A stretch of DNA of 64,000 nt from Corynebacterium uropygiale (GTDB taxonomy: Bacteria; Actinomycetota; Actinomycetes; Mycobacteriales; Mycobacteriaceae). The notes under the pieces are model-generated. The model was not told where the DNA came from. It searched no databases and saw only the letters and a program-made list of their open reading frames with translations. The stretch covers positions 310,001 to 374,000 of the forward strand of contig NZ_JAKGSI010000004.1 of NCBI RefSeq assembly GCF_021568315.1, in the 5' to 3' direction. Positions 1 to 9,273 of the stretch are shown piece after piece (position 1 is the first letter of the stretch; each line of letters starts with the position of its first letter). The position numbers and the translations under genes are program-made.

Positions 1-987
1 CACCCCGGAGAGGTCGAGCTCCTGGCCCTCCCGCTTCCCATAGCGGGCGGCCAGCTCCAGCGCGAAGTTGGGGACCACGGAGTAGACGTCGACACCCTCC
101 TCGCCCTCGCGGCGCGAGAGCTGTTCCAGCCAGCGGGAGGGCTGCTGGATGAAGTCGCGCGGGCCCATGAGCTCGGTCTCGATGCCGAGGATCGTCACGA
201 AGGCGTTGAGGATGATGCCCATGTCATGGTGGAGGGGCAGCCAGGAGGAGACGCGCAGCGGGCGCTTCCCCACCCCGACGGCCTGGAACATCTGGAGGAC
301 GTTCGTGAGGATGGAGCGATTCGTGAGGACGACGCCCGCCGGGGTCCGCGTGGAGCCCGAGGTGTACTGGATGAAGGCGGGCAGGTCCACCGGGTCCGTC
401 TGGGAGGCCACCGCGAACTCCTTGCCCTCCGGGGTCTCCAGCGGGTTCCGCCAGATCTCCGCCAGGGTGTCCGGGAGGGCGTCGATGGCGAGGATCCGGG
501 GGCGCTCGCTGGCCGGGCGGTCAGCGAAGAAGCTGCGGACCGGCCGCGAGGAGGCGCCGGCAGTGAGCACGACGGCCGGCTGGGCGTCGGCGAGCACGGC
601 GCGGAGGTGATCGGCGTGGCCGGGCTCGGCCGGATCGTAGAGGGGAACCGGGATGAGTCCGGCGTAGAGGGCGCCGAGGAATCCGTAGAGGTACTCCGGG
701 GAGTTGCCCGCGAGGATGGCGGCCTTATCTCCGATCGAGCACACCTGCTGGAGGCGGGCGGCCACGGCCTTGATGCGCGTGTTCACCTCGGTGCGGGTGA
801 TGCCGCGGGACTCGCCCTCCCGGGAGGAGCTGAAGTCCCAGGCGTGGAGGCAGACCGTGTCCCCTCCGCCGGACGCCAGATCCTTCTGGTAGACCAGCTC
901 GCACAGGCCGGCGAGAGTCAGTTGCGGGGCGAGAGCGATCTCACCCTTCTCGGTGAAAAACTGGGCCATGGCCTGTCGAAGATCCAT
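1..987 (-). CDS. fadD32: Long-chain fatty-acid-AMP ligase FadD32 (N-terminal part, cut by window edge)
   Basis: Activates the meromycolic acid as an acyl-adenylate and loads it onto the condensing polyketide synthase Pks13 in mycolic acid synthesis. About 329 N-terminal residues are present. Reading the minus strand from the ATG at 985-987 gives MDLRQAMAQFF, then a typical FAAL N-domain with the adenylate motif IQYTSGSTRTPAGV and the downstream SWLPLHHDMGI block characteristic of the FadD32 family. The rest, and the expected pks13 and accD4 neighbours, would lie to the left. It is followed upstream by the cutinase-family gene, as in mycobacteria and corynebacteria. Identity rests on motifs plus synteny. 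Confidence 0.93.
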   Translation of the reverse strand, partial: MDLRQAMAQFFTEKGEIALAPQLTLAGLCELVYQKDLASGGGDTVCLHAWDFSSSREGESRGITRTEVNTRIKAVAARLQQVCSIGDKAAILAGNSPEYLYGFLGALYAGLIPVPLYDPAEPGHADHLRAVLADAQPAVVLTAGASSRPVRSFFADRPASERPRILAIDALPDTLAEIWRNPLETPEGKEFAVASQTDPVDLPAFIQYTSGSTRTPAGVVLTNRSILTNVLQMFQAVGVGKRPLRVSSWLPLHHDMGIILNAFVTILGIETELMGPRDFIQQPSRWLEQLSRREGEEGVDVYSVVPNFALELAARYGKREGQELDLSGV

Positions 988-1071
988 GCCTCCCCTTCCT
1001 CGTGCGGCACGCGGGCGCGCGCCAGCGCGACTCGTGATTTTGTTCGTGATCGGAAACTATAGCGTGGGGCC

Positions 1072-1989
1072 CTAGACTCCGTCAATCACGCCCTTGGCCC
1101 AGTCCACGACCCACTGATTCGCCGTGGTCCCCGGCACGACGTCGGGATTGCTCGCGTACTGCGCGTGCACGCCATTGGCCTGCACGAGAGCCTGGGCCCG
1201 GGCCATCGCGTTCCCGAGGTCCCGCGGTGCATCGCAGATCGAGTCATTGGGCGCGCACAAGTCAAAGGTGCGATCCTGAAGCTCACCATAACCGCCCTCC
1301 CGGGGGCCGCGCATGGTGGCGCCTGGGACCACCGGCTGGACGAGCCCGCTCACCGGCGCCAGCGCCACCTCGGCGCCCACGCCGCCGATCTGCACGCCCG
1401 GGCTCACGCCCACGCCGGGCTCGCGTCGGCCATCCGCGATAACCGCCACACCGGCCACCCGGTCAGCGGGCACCACTCCGGTGCCATTCCCAATGCGGTT
1501 GGCAATATCGCCCACGATCACCGCGCCCTGCGAGAAGCCCGAGAGGATGTACTGGGTGGCGGGGCACTGCTCGTGCATCGAGCGGAGCTCGTTCTCCAGC
1601 GTGGCGGTTCCCTCCTGGCGGGAGTCGTCGTAGCTCATCTCCTGCTGGGCGTTGATGTTGCGGAACTGCGCCGTATAGGGCAGGGTCCACACCTTCACGT
1701 CATTCTCCGGGTAGGTCTCCTGGAGCGGCTGCGTGATGCTCAGCATGAAGGAGTTGGGGTTGGCGTGCGGGTGGATGGGGTCGTCGTCGGCCGCGGACTC
1801 CCAGGTCCCGGGGGCGGCGAGCACCTCCACGCGCGGACACCAGTCCGGCTGCTGCGGGGCAGCCTCCTCGGAGCTCCCCGGCCCCTGCTGTTCTCCCGGC
1901 TGCTGGGTGGAGCGCTGCCACTGCAGCAGCCCCGCCCCGATGATGACGAGGACGACGATAACGGCAAGGACCGTGAGGAACTTTCTCAT
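1072..1989 (-). CDS. Membrane-anchored cutinase-family esterase/thioesterase (Culp6/Rv3802c-like)
   Basis: About 305 residues: one N-terminal membrane anchor (residues about 5-22) and then an alpha/beta hydrolase domain of the cutinase family. The nucleophile elbow GFSQGA is clear. Asp (ICDAPRD) and His (GVHAQY) follow in the usual C-terminal order. The family member at this position in mycobacteria is the essential lipase/thioesterase Rv3802c, linked to mycolate metabolism. I chose the ATG at 1989, 4 bp after the upstream lipoprotein stop, over an in-frame TTG at 2025. The gene appears translationally coupled to the genes before it. Confidence 0.85.
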   Translation of the reverse strand: MRKFLTVLAVIVVLVIIGAGLLQWQRSTQQPGEQQGPGSSEEAAPQQPDWCPRVEVLAAPGTWESAADDDPIHPHANPNSFMLSITQPLQETYPENDVKVWTLPYTAQFRNINAQQEMSYDDSRQEGTATLENELRSMHEQCPATQYILSGFSQGAVIVGDIANRIGNGTGVVPADRVAGVAVIADGRREPGVGVSPGVQIGGVGAEVALAPVSGLVQPVVPGATMRGPREGGYGELQDRTFDLCAPNDSICDAPRDLGNAMARAQALVQANGVHAQYASNPDVVPGTTANQWVVDWAKGVIDGV

Positions 1990-1993
1990 TGTC

Positions 1994-2485
1994 TTAGCAG
2001 TACGCTTTCTGTGCGGTCTTTTCAATCAGGGAGGCCACATCCTCCACGCTCTTCGAGGTGCGCTGCTGCTCCACGAGCTGCCCCGCCACCGCGTTGATGA
2101 GCGTGCCCGACTGCTCCGGGTTCCCGCACACGTTCTGCGCCGAGGCGACGAGCGTGTCCTCCAGATCCTTGACGTCCAGCCCCTCCTTGGTGAGCGCGTC
2201 CAGGAACTGCCGCTCCTCCTCGGTGCGGTGCTGGGCCTCGGGGGCGTTTTGGACTTCGCGGGCGCCGCGATCCTCGCCGCCCTGGGAGGGCTCGCGGGCG
2301 GGGGCCGGGAGCGAGGAGGAGGTCGAGTCGGAGGAGGATTCCGTCGAGCTCTCCTTGGTGTTCTCCCTGGTCAGCGGGGCGACGGAGGAGGGCGCGCCCG
2401 CATTGTCGACGGTGGCGTCACCGCCGCAGGCGACGAGCCCGCCCGCCAGCGCCACTCCGCAGAGGGCCGTGAGCAGCCTGCGCAT
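1994..2485 (-). CDS. Lipoprotein with DUF732-like C-terminal domain
   Basis: 163 residues. A signal peptide ends in the lipobox LVAC (Cys at about residue 20), so the mature protein should be lipid-anchored outside the membrane. The middle (residues about 25-85) is Ser/Glu-rich and low in complexity. The C-terminal 70 residues have two spaced cysteines (QNVCGNP and a terminal KAYC) and the pattern of the DUF732 family of small secreted actinobacterial proteins. The start overlaps the stop of the upstream mycolyltransferase by one base (TAATG), so the two are probably co-translated. Its function is unknown; location suggests a role with mycolate transfer or the cutinase. Confidence 0.75.
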   Translation of the reverse strand: MRRLLTALCGVALAGGLVACGGDATVDNAGAPSSVAPLTRENTKESSTESSSDSTSSSLPAPAREPSQGGEDRGAREVQNAPEAQHRTEEERQFLDALTKEGLDVKDLEDTLVASAQNVCGNPEQSGTLINAVAGQLVEQQRTSKSVEDVASLIEKTAQKAYC

Positions 2486-4425
2486 TAGTGCTTCTCCTCT
2501 TCAATCTTGCCGTTGACCTCGCGGATGATGCCGTGCTCGAAGCGCATCTCGAGGCCGCCGGCCGGGATCTCCTTCATGTCCTCCACGGGCCAGCCGTACT
2601 CGCCGCGCTCCCAGTTGTGCGTGCCCCAGGCGTCGAAGATCTGCCCGTAACGGATCACGCGCGCGCCGAGCTTCCCGGTCCAGTAGATGTTGCCGTGCTC
2701 GAACTCCTGGAAAGCGCCGCCGGGGATGAGCTTCTCCGGGCCCTTCGGGGCGCCGAGGGCGCCCACGGCCCCATCGTCGGCGAGCCAGCGCTTCATGATC
2801 TCACCGCGCATCCACTGGACGCCGTTGTCCTTCGTGCGGATGAAGGCGCCGCCCTCGAAGGGGAAGACCGTGGTGCCGCGGAGGTCATAGGCGTTGCCGT
2901 TGGGGAAGCCGAACGCGCCGTTCTCGTACTTCTCGCGGCCCCAGGCCTCCATGACGTCCTTCGGCACGGCGAAGGCGCCGGTCTGCGGGGTCCAGTAGAT
3001 GGAGCCGTTCTCAAAGTGGACGTAGCGCCCCTTGCCGTTCGGGGTGCCGAGCTCCGTCGTGGTCGGGAAGCCGAGCCACGAGGTCGCCGCCCCCATGGAG
3101 GCGTAGAGGCCGTTGATCGTGCCATAGAGGGCGTGGGCGCCGGTCTCCGGCGACCAGTAGGCGGTCCCGTTGCGGAACTCCTGGGCCACGCCCCGGGCCA
3201 TGGGGAACTCGTTGGTGGTGCAGGATCCCACGATGGAGAGATCCTGCTTCGCGATGTCGCCGCCGACGACGCAATCCGACCCGCGATCCTCCTGGGAGAG
3301 GCCCATGGCATCCGCCATCGCGGGCCAGGCCTGGCCGATCTCGTACTGCCAGTAATCCCAGGAGTGCACCCCGGACGGGCGGAACTGGGTGATGACGTTG
3401 ACATTGGTCTTCTTGGCCGCGTTGACGAAGGTCTGGCTCGTCATCCGGGAGAGGACCTCCAGCGACATGCCGGCGAGGTTGGCCGGGCCGGTCGCGGCGG
3501 AGCCGGGGCGGCCGTAGTCATCGCGCCCGGAGCCGGAGGAGACGTACACGACGCTGTCGCCCAGAGCCTCGATGCCCAGCTTCGGATCGTGGTCAATCCA
3601 GTCCTGGGAGTAAGCGGGGCCCCACATGGCGTCGGCGTTATAGCCGCCCGCATCCTGCTGCGCCACCTTGATGGCCTCCGGCATGCCGCGGCTCGTCGTG
3701 TCGAGGTACCCGGAGAAGGATCCCACGAAGCGGAAGATCCCCGGGTTGCGCTCCGCGAGGTTCACCGCGGCCGTGCCGCCCATGGAAATGCCGACGACAC
3801 TCCGGGTGCGGTTGGAGCGGAAGCCGTGGTCAAGGACCGGGATGAGCTCCTTCATGAGGAAGGACTCCCACTTGTAGTTCTTGCCATTGTCCGGGCGCTG
3901 CCAGTCCGAGTAGAAGGAGCTCTGGCCGCCCACCGGGAGGATGACGTTGACGTTGCGGTCCGCGAACTGCTGGGCGATGTTCGTCTCGATGGTCCAGCCG
4001 TTCTCATCATCGCGCGCGCGGAGGCCGTCGAGGGCCCACACCTCCGGGAAGGTGCGCTCGGGGTGGGACTGCCAGTCGCGGGCAAGGAGGATGTCCACCT
4101 GCATGAGCTGCTCCGGCATCACCTGGGACTTGATGAAGACCTTGATGAAGCGGTTGCTGATCCAGTCCACGTGGTCCACCTCCACGCCCTGGGGGAGCCC
4201 GCCGACGTCCGGGTAGGTGGTCTTCACCGGGGTGCGGACCGGGGGCTCGCCGGGGGCGTCGGGGGCGGCCGTCTGGCCGAAGAGCTGGGAGGACAGCTCT
4301 TCCGCCTGGGCGGAAACCGGGGAGAGAATACCGGCGGCCGTGGCGAGGGCCGTGGGCACGGCGGTGGCGGCGAGTGCGATCCGGAGGGAACGTCGCCGAG
4401 GGAATCGGGAGGCGGTAACGCTCAT
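2485..4425 (-). CDS. Mycolyltransferase with C-terminal LGFP repeats (Cmt1/PS1 type)
   Basis: 646 residues. Signal peptide of about 41 residues ending SAQA. The catalytic antigen-85-like esterase domain covers about residues 70-370, with nucleophile Ser214 in GISMGG and His354 in GVHSWDYW. The C-terminal half holds four LGFP-type repeats (LGFPT, FGFPN, LGAPK, YGWPV), which in this family anchor the enzyme to arabinogalactan. It transfers mycolyl groups from trehalose monomycolate to trehalose or arabinan at the cell surface. It is first in a coupled unit with the lipoprotein and cutinase genes. Numbering of corynebacterial cmt/cop genes varies, so no symbol is given. Confidence 0.92.
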   Translation of the reverse strand: MSVTASRFPRRRSLRIALAATAVPTALATAAGILSPVSAQAEELSSQLFGQTAAPDAPGEPPVRTPVKTTYPDVGGLPQGVEVDHVDWISNRFIKVFIKSQVMPEQLMQVDILLARDWQSHPERTFPEVWALDGLRARDDENGWTIETNIAQQFADRNVNVILPVGGQSSFYSDWQRPDNGKNYKWESFLMKELIPVLDHGFRSNRTRSVVGISMGGTAAVNLAERNPGIFRFVGSFSGYLDTTSRGMPEAIKVAQQDAGGYNADAMWGPAYSQDWIDHDPKLGIEALGDSVVYVSSGSGRDDYGRPGSAATGPANLAGMSLEVLSRMTSQTFVNAAKKTNVNVITQFRPSGVHSWDYWQYEIGQAWPAMADAMGLSQEDRGSDCVVGGDIAKQDLSIVGSCTTNEFPMARGVAQEFRNGTAYWSPETGAHALYGTINGLYASMGAATSWLGFPTTTELGTPNGKGRYVHFENGSIYWTPQTGAFAVPKDVMEAWGREKYENGAFGFPNGNAYDLRGTTVFPFEGGAFIRTKDNGVQWMRGEIMKRWLADDGAVGALGAPKGPEKLIPGGAFQEFEHGNIYWTGKLGARVIRYGQIFDAWGTHNWERGEYGWPVEDMKEIPAGGLEMRFEHGIIREVNGKIEEEKH

Positions 4426-4601
4426 GGTTCGTGTTGTCCTTTGACGATGCGGAAAAGCGGTCGGTGAAGAGGCCCGTCACGGGGCTGCCTTCCGAAGGTT
4501 CCCCTCCTCCGGAAGGAGCGTCGGCCACGGGGGCCTCGGGGCACTGGTGTCAAGTTTAAGTACAACTTGAGAGTTTGGGGAATCGACACACCGGGCGCAC
4601 A

Positions 4602-4634
4602 GAAAAACCCACCCCGCGCAGGGCGCGGGGTGGG
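4602..4634 (-). terminator. Intrinsic terminator after the single-domain mycolyltransferase
   Basis: Perfect 11-bp arms CCCACCCCGCG (4608-4618) and CGCGGGGTGGG (4624-4634) around a 5-nt loop. On the minus strand the stem is followed directly by TTTTTCT (complement of 4601-4607), the classical rho-independent layout. It lies 26 bp past the stop of the gene at 4661-5689. Confidence 0.85.
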
Positions 4635-4660
4635 CCAGGAGAGTCGTCGAGCGAAAGCCT

Positions 4661-5689
4661 TTAGTAGGCGTTCATCACCCTGAGGATGCGGTCACGGGTC
4701 CAGTTGAGCTGGTCATCGAACTGGGTCCAGTTGTGGAGGCCGTAGGGCGGGAAGTCCTCGGTGAAGTTGATGCCCTGGGCGCGGGCCTTGAGGGTCCACA
4801 GGCCGGTGGTGTAGCGGGCGAAGATCTCCAGCGCGGAGCCGGGGATCATGAACCGAGGTTCCATGCCCCACTCGTTGGCGCGCGGGACGCCGTTGCCGGC
4901 GGAGACGTAGACGTCGGTGTTGCGCAGGCCCTCCATGTTAAGGAAGGGGTCGTTCTCGAAGCGGCGAGGGTTGATGAGGCCGCCGTACATGGCGTTGATG
5001 TTGAATCCGCCGCCGTCAATGAGGGCGATGCCCAGCAGGGTCTGCATGCCCGGCATGGTGGTGGAGAGGTAGCCGGAGTAGGAGAGCACCTGGCGGAACT
5101 GCTCGGGGTGCTTGGCCGCGAGGTTCATCGCGGCGGTGCCGCCCATGGAGAGGCCGGCGATGGAGTTGTTGTTCGGGCTCACGCCGAAGTTCTGCTGGAG
5201 GTAGCCCGGGAGCTCCTTGGTGAGGAAGGTCTCCCACTTGTAGTTCACGGGCTCCACGGAGCTGAACTTGGCCGGGCCCTCCCAGTCAGCGTAGAAGGAG
5301 GCCGCGCCGCCGATCGGCATGACGAGGGCGATGTTGGTGCCCTTGAACTTGGCCGGGGCGTAGGAGTCCCGGGTCCAGGCGTTGTACGTGTCCTGGGCAC
5401 GGAGGCCGTCGAGCAGGTAGAGGGCGGCGTTGCCACCGCGCTCAGCCGGTCGGATCTGGACGGCGATGTTCTTACCCATCGCTTCGGAGTAGACATCGCA
5501 GCGCTGTACCCAGTCGGGGACACCACCCGGGAATTCCGAATCCCAGCGGCAGCCGGGGCGCAGCCAATTCATGTTATCGGCCGCAGCCGTACCAGTGCCG
5601 GCCACCATGAGGGAAGCTGCCGCCGCAACGGCGACAACAGCGGCAGAGGCCTTCTTCACGAGCCCCCGCAGTCCAGTCTTCAAAGACAT
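4661..5689 (-). CDS. Mycolyltransferase, antigen 85 family, single domain
   Basis: 342 residues. Signal peptide to about residue 38 (AAADN). Mature alpha/beta hydrolase with nucleophile Ser181 in GLSMGG and a C-terminal His in GLHNW. Cys47 and Cys64 may form a disulfide near the N-terminus. It should catalyse mycolate transfer in the outer envelope alongside its LGFP-bearing neighbour. The start is fixed by an AAGGAG ribosome-binding site 5 bases before the ATG at 5687-5689; a longer frame to 5740 has no such site. The gene is monocistronic in appearance: 245 bp of upstream DNA and its own terminator. Confidence 0.93.
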   Translation of the reverse strand: MSLKTGLRGLVKKASAAVVAVAAAASLMVAGTGTAAADNMNWLRPGCRWDSEFPGGVPDWVQRCDVYSEAMGKNIAVQIRPAERGGNAALYLLDGLRAQDTYNAWTRDSYAPAKFKGTNIALVMPIGGAASFYADWEGPAKFSSVEPVNYKWETFLTKELPGYLQQNFGVSPNNNSIAGLSMGGTAAMNLAAKHPEQFRQVLSYSGYLSTTMPGMQTLLGIALIDGGGFNINAMYGGLINPRRFENDPFLNMEGLRNTDVYVSAGNGVPRANEWGMEPRFMIPGSALEIFARYTTGLWTLKARAQGINFTEDFPPYGLHNWTQFDDQLNWTRDRILRVMNAY

Positions 5690-5934
5690 GGTTCTCCTTA
5701 TATGTACAACGTCCGTCTGTAGACGACTCTCGGTTCTCAACGGGATCTATCGATCCCCATCGCTTCCGCGTTACACCCGCCCGCGCGGAGACGGGCAGAC
5801 GGCTCATCACAGTGTAAACGACGACGCACCCTCTTCACATCTTTTTGTCACAGAAGCTTGGGGGAGGAGTGCAATGTTTGAGCAATAGGGCAGGTCACAC
5901 CCCTCTCTGGAGGCATCCTTTTCCTGAGAGGATC

Positions 5935-7764
5935 CTAATGACCGAGGATCTCTCGGACCTCCTCCGGGGTGAAATAGTCCCGCGGGTCATCGGAGAAGCT
6001 TAAGGTCCGGCCCGTCGTCAGCGCGAAGCGGATGTTCGCGAAGAAGCGCCCCACGGTGAGCGGGTCGCGGTAGGTGGCGAAGAGCTCCTGGACCTCGGGC
6101 TTCTTCAGCGCCTCGCGAGCGAGGGTGGCCTGGTCGCGGTCGATCCAGTCGGGGAGGCGGGAGATGTCGGCGTCGCTCGCCGCCACCTGCCAGGGGACGG
6201 TGAGCCACTTGTCGTGGCCCACGCGCCCGCCGGGGATCCGCGGCATGCGCGCGGCCAGCGGCGTCGCGAGCCCAACGCTATCGCGCACCGCGACGTCGAG
6301 CGGCGTCTTCACCCCCGGGGTGCCGAGCACCGTCGGGTAGAGGGTGAGCGGCTCGGCCTCGGAGGGCTCGACGTCCGTCCGGCGCGCAAGCGGCATCCAC
6401 GAGTAGATGACCACCGGGTCCTCGGAGAGCACGATGGGTTGGAGCTCGGCGTCGTTGTGCGCGATGGCGCCGTCGAGGACCGGCATGTAGTCCTGCATGA
6501 CGGCGGCGGCGAGGAAGTCGTCGGCGTTCTTGGGCGGGTTGCCGGGGATGCGCTTGGTGTTGCAGGTCCAGAACTCGCGCTCGTTGACCACGCCGGAGGG
6601 TTCGCCGCAGGGCGGCGTCGAGCGGACCACGACGACCCCGCCCCACACGAGGACGAGGCAGAGCCCCGCCACGCCCGGCGCGCGGAGCGCGAGGCGCCGC
6701 TCCCCCATCGGGAGGATGGGCAGCACCATGACGGGCAGGAGGAGGGCGAAGAAGGGGATGAGCAGCATGCGGCCGTGCATGAAGTCGCCGCCCACGCGGA
6801 TGATGTAGAGGATGTGCAGCAGCGCGCAGCCGATCATGATCGCGACGGCCGTCCGCCCCGAGGCCCAGCGCCAGCGGCCGGGGGCCGGGGCGTCGGTGCG
6901 ACGCTGGCGGGCCTGCCAGACGGCGAGGGCGATGAGGAGGACCGCGGCGATCCACAGCCCATAGGGGTGGAGGAAGTCTACGAAGTATGCCCAGCCGGTG
7001 CCCCACTCGGAGTCGGAGGCGGATTTCGCCACCGCCGTGTGCGGGGTGATGAGGCCGTAGTAGCCCATGCGGAAGATCTCATAGGCGAGCGGGAGGGGGA
7101 TCGCCCAGGCGAAGACCCCGGCCGCTCTCCGCACGGAGGTCTGCGCGAGCGCCAGCACCACAATGATGACGCCGCCGTAGAGGGCCAGCTCCGGGCGGAC
7201 CAGCCAACTCAGGCCCGCCCACACGGCGAGGACGGGAAGGACGATCGGCCAGCGGCCGTCGGCCCACAGCACGAGGAGGAACCAGGCCACCGCGAGCCAC
7301 AGGAGGCACAGCCCCCACTCGAGGCCGGAGGTGGCGAAGTCGCGGGCCGGCGGCACCGCGAGGTAGACGATGCCGCCGACGGGGGCGAAAACCCAGGTCG
7401 CGGCGCCGCGGTAGAGGTGCCCCGCGCCGAGGGCCCCGACGACGACCGCCGCGATCGTGCAGGCGAGGGCGAGACCCAGGACGATGACCTCGAGGCGCAT
7501 CGGGAGGATCTCCGAGACGATCCAGATGAGGTACTGCCACAGGGTGGAGGTGTTGGCCTCCACCCGCTCCCCCGCGTTGAAGACCGGGCCGTTCCCGGCC
7601 TGGAGGTTGCGGACGGTGCGGAGGACGATGAGGCCGTCGTCGGCAATCCACCGCCGCATCCAGCCGCCCACCGCCGCGAACACAGCGAGCACGATGGCGC
7701 TGGCGAGGGTGCTGAGCAGGGCGGGGTTGAGGGCAGGGGCGTGCCACCCCCGGGGTTTAGTCAT
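5935..7764 (-). CDS. aftB: Terminal beta-(1->2)-arabinofuranosyltransferase AftB
   Basis: 609 residues, a polytopic GT-C glycosyltransferase. The first membrane segment is followed by the conserved block RWIADDGLIVLRTVRNL with the Asp-Asp pair expected at the active site of AftB. Many hydrophobic segments then lead to a soluble C-terminal domain from about residue 420. It adds the terminal beta-1,2 arabinofuranose of arabinogalactan, using decaprenyl-phospho-arabinose, on the outer side of the membrane. It lies directly downstream of the DPA biosynthesis gene ubiA, as in mycobacteria. Confidence 0.92.
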   Translation of the reverse strand: MTKPRGWHAPALNPALLSTLASAIVLAVFAAVGGWMRRWIADDGLIVLRTVRNLQAGNGPVFNAGERVEANTSTLWQYLIWIVSEILPMRLEVIVLGLALACTIAAVVVGALGAGHLYRGAATWVFAPVGGIVYLAVPPARDFATSGLEWGLCLLWLAVAWFLLVLWADGRWPIVLPVLAVWAGLSWLVRPELALYGGVIIVVLALAQTSVRRAAGVFAWAIPLPLAYEIFRMGYYGLITPHTAVAKSASDSEWGTGWAYFVDFLHPYGLWIAAVLLIALAVWQARQRRTDAPAPGRWRWASGRTAVAIMIGCALLHILYIIRVGGDFMHGRMLLIPFFALLLPVMVLPILPMGERRLALRAPGVAGLCLVLVWGGVVVVRSTPPCGEPSGVVNEREFWTCNTKRIPGNPPKNADDFLAAAVMQDYMPVLDGAIAHNDAELQPIVLSEDPVVIYSWMPLARRTDVEPSEAEPLTLYPTVLGTPGVKTPLDVAVRDSVGLATPLAARMPRIPGGRVGHDKWLTVPWQVAASDADISRLPDWIDRDQATLAREALKKPEVQELFATYRDPLTVGRFFANIRFALTTGRTLSFSDDPRDYFTPEEVREILGH

Positions 7765-7780
7765 AAGAAAACATCATATC

Positions 7781-8761
7781 TTAGAGGGCCGGAACTACAT
7801 AGACCGCGATGACAATACACACGAGCCACGCGAGCGCGAGGCTCTGGAGGACGCGGTCGGTGAGGGCGATCTCGTCGGGGGCGCCGCCCTCGCCGCGGTC
7901 GACGTCGGCGGCGTAGCGGAGGATCGCGACGGTGAAGGGGACCATCGACACCTGGTACCAGATGCCGGCCGCCCCGCCCGTCTGGCGGGAGAGCTCAAAG
8001 CCCCACAGGGCGTAGGACATGACCACGGCCGTGGCCGCCAGCGTCCACACAAAGCGCAGGTAGGTGGGGGTGTAGCCCTGGAGGGACTTGCGGATCTTCG
8101 CGCCCGTCCGCTCCGAGAGGAGCCGCTCCGAGTAGCGCTTGCCGCTCGCCATGAAGAGCGAGCCGAACGCCGCGACCAGGAGGAACCACTGGGAGAGGTT
8201 GATGTTCGCGGCCACGCCGCCGGCCATCGCGCGCAGCATGAAGCCCGAGGAGACCAGCGCGATGTCCACCACCGGCTGGTGCTTCCAGCCGAAGCAATAG
8301 CCCAGCTGGAGGACGATGTAGACGGCGACGACAATCGCGAGGCCGTGCCCCGAAGTGGCGATGTAGCTGATCCCCAGGGCCAGCGCGATGAGCACCGCCG
8401 CCATGATGTAGGCCAGGTTCACCGGGAGGACGCCGGCCGCGATGGGCCGGAAGCGCTTCGTGGGGTGCTCCCGGTCGGCCTCGACGTCGCGGGCGTCGTT
8501 GATGAGGTAGATGGAGCTCGCCGCGCAGCAGAAGACGACGAAGGCCAGGAGGATGTCGATGAGGGTGCGCGCGTGCAGCAGGGAGTCGGCACCGGCCGCC
8601 GCGGGGGCGGCCACGACCAGCACGTTCTTCACCCACTGTTTGGGGCGCAACGCCTTGATCATGCCGTCGAGGAGATTCTTCGGCGGCTTGTGCTTCCCTG
8701 AATTCACAATGCCGGAAGTGTGCGGTTCGGAACCAATATATGCTTGGCCAGTCTCGCTCAC
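7781..8761 (-). CDS. ubiA: Decaprenyl-phosphate phosphoribosyltransferase (UbiA superfamily)
   Basis: 326 residues from the GTG at 8759-8761, which overlaps the upstream stop in a GTGA arrangement. It contains the UbiA signature NDARDVEADREHPTKRF and a second region ending near KHQPVVDIALV. The family member at this locus (Rv3806c) couples decaprenyl phosphate to PRPP, the first committed step toward decaprenyl-phospho-arabinose, the sole arabinose donor for the cell wall. About nine hydrophobic segments are visible. The frame is open to 8899 but the overlap start matches the family N-terminus. Confidence 0.92.
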   Translation of the reverse strand: MSETGQAYIGSEPHTSGIVNSGKHKPPKNLLDGMIKALRPKQWVKNVLVVAAPAAAGADSLLHARTLIDILLAFVVFCCAASSIYLINDARDVEADREHPTKRFRPIAAGVLPVNLAYIMAAVLIALALGISYIATSGHGLAIVVAVYIVLQLGYCFGWKHQPVVDIALVSSGFMLRAMAGGVAANINLSQWFLLVAAFGSLFMASGKRYSERLLSERTGAKIRKSLQGYTPTYLRFVWTLAATAVVMSYALWGFELSRQTGGAAGIWYQVSMVPFTVAILRYAADVDRGEGGAPDEIALTDRVLQSLALAWLVCIVIAVYVVPAL

Positions 8762-9273
8762 GCTACGTGCCTCTCTGCTGTCCGGATAAGTCCTGCGCCA
8801 GCGGCGCCGAGAAGTGCCCCCGCGGTGACGTCGGTCGGATAATGAACCCCCAGCACCATACGCGAGGTCATCATGATCGGCACAACCGCCAGCGGCCACG
8901 GCGTGCCGAGGATCCTCGATAGGTAGAGCATCGCGGCGGTCGTCGACGTCGCGTGCGAGGAGGGAAAGCTCAGCTGGGAGGGGGTGCCCACGCCGATGCG
9001 GATGCGCTCATCGTGGGGGCGGGGGCGCCGCACAATCCGCTTGATGACCACGGAGGCGGCGTGCGTCGTGAAGGCTGCGGCGCCGAGGCCCAGCCACTCG
9101 CGGCGGCGTCGGGTGTCGACGGCCGCCCCCACCCCGGAGAGCAGCAGCCAGCCGGCGGCATGTTCCCCGATGAGGCTGAGGGTCCGGGCGGCGGGGAGCA
9201 CGCCCGGGACGTCGGCGGTGGCCTTCTGGAGGGCGACGAGGAGGTCGGCCTCCTGCTTGTCGGTGCTAGCCAC
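8758..9273 (-). CDS. PAP2-family phosphatase (Rv3807c-like, decaprenyl-phosphoryl sugar pathway)
   Basis: 171 residues with all three PAP2 motifs: KRIVRRPRP, PSSHATS and SRMVLGVHYPTDV. In mycobacteria the gene between ubiA and glfT2 is proposed to dephosphorylate decaprenyl-phosphoryl-5-phosphoribose. That assignment is by position and family, not shown by the sequence. It overlaps the end of glfT2 by 8 bp and the start of ubiA by 4 bp, so the three are one translationally coupled unit. Confidence 0.87.
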   Translation of the reverse strand: MASTDKQEADLLVALQKATADVPGVLPAARTLSLIGEHAAGWLLLSGVGAAVDTRRRREWLGLGAAAFTTHAASVVIKRIVRRPRPHDERIRIGVGTPSQLSFPSSHATSTTAAMLYLSRILGTPWPLAVVPIMMTSRMVLGVHYPTDVTAGALLGAAGAGLIRTAERHVA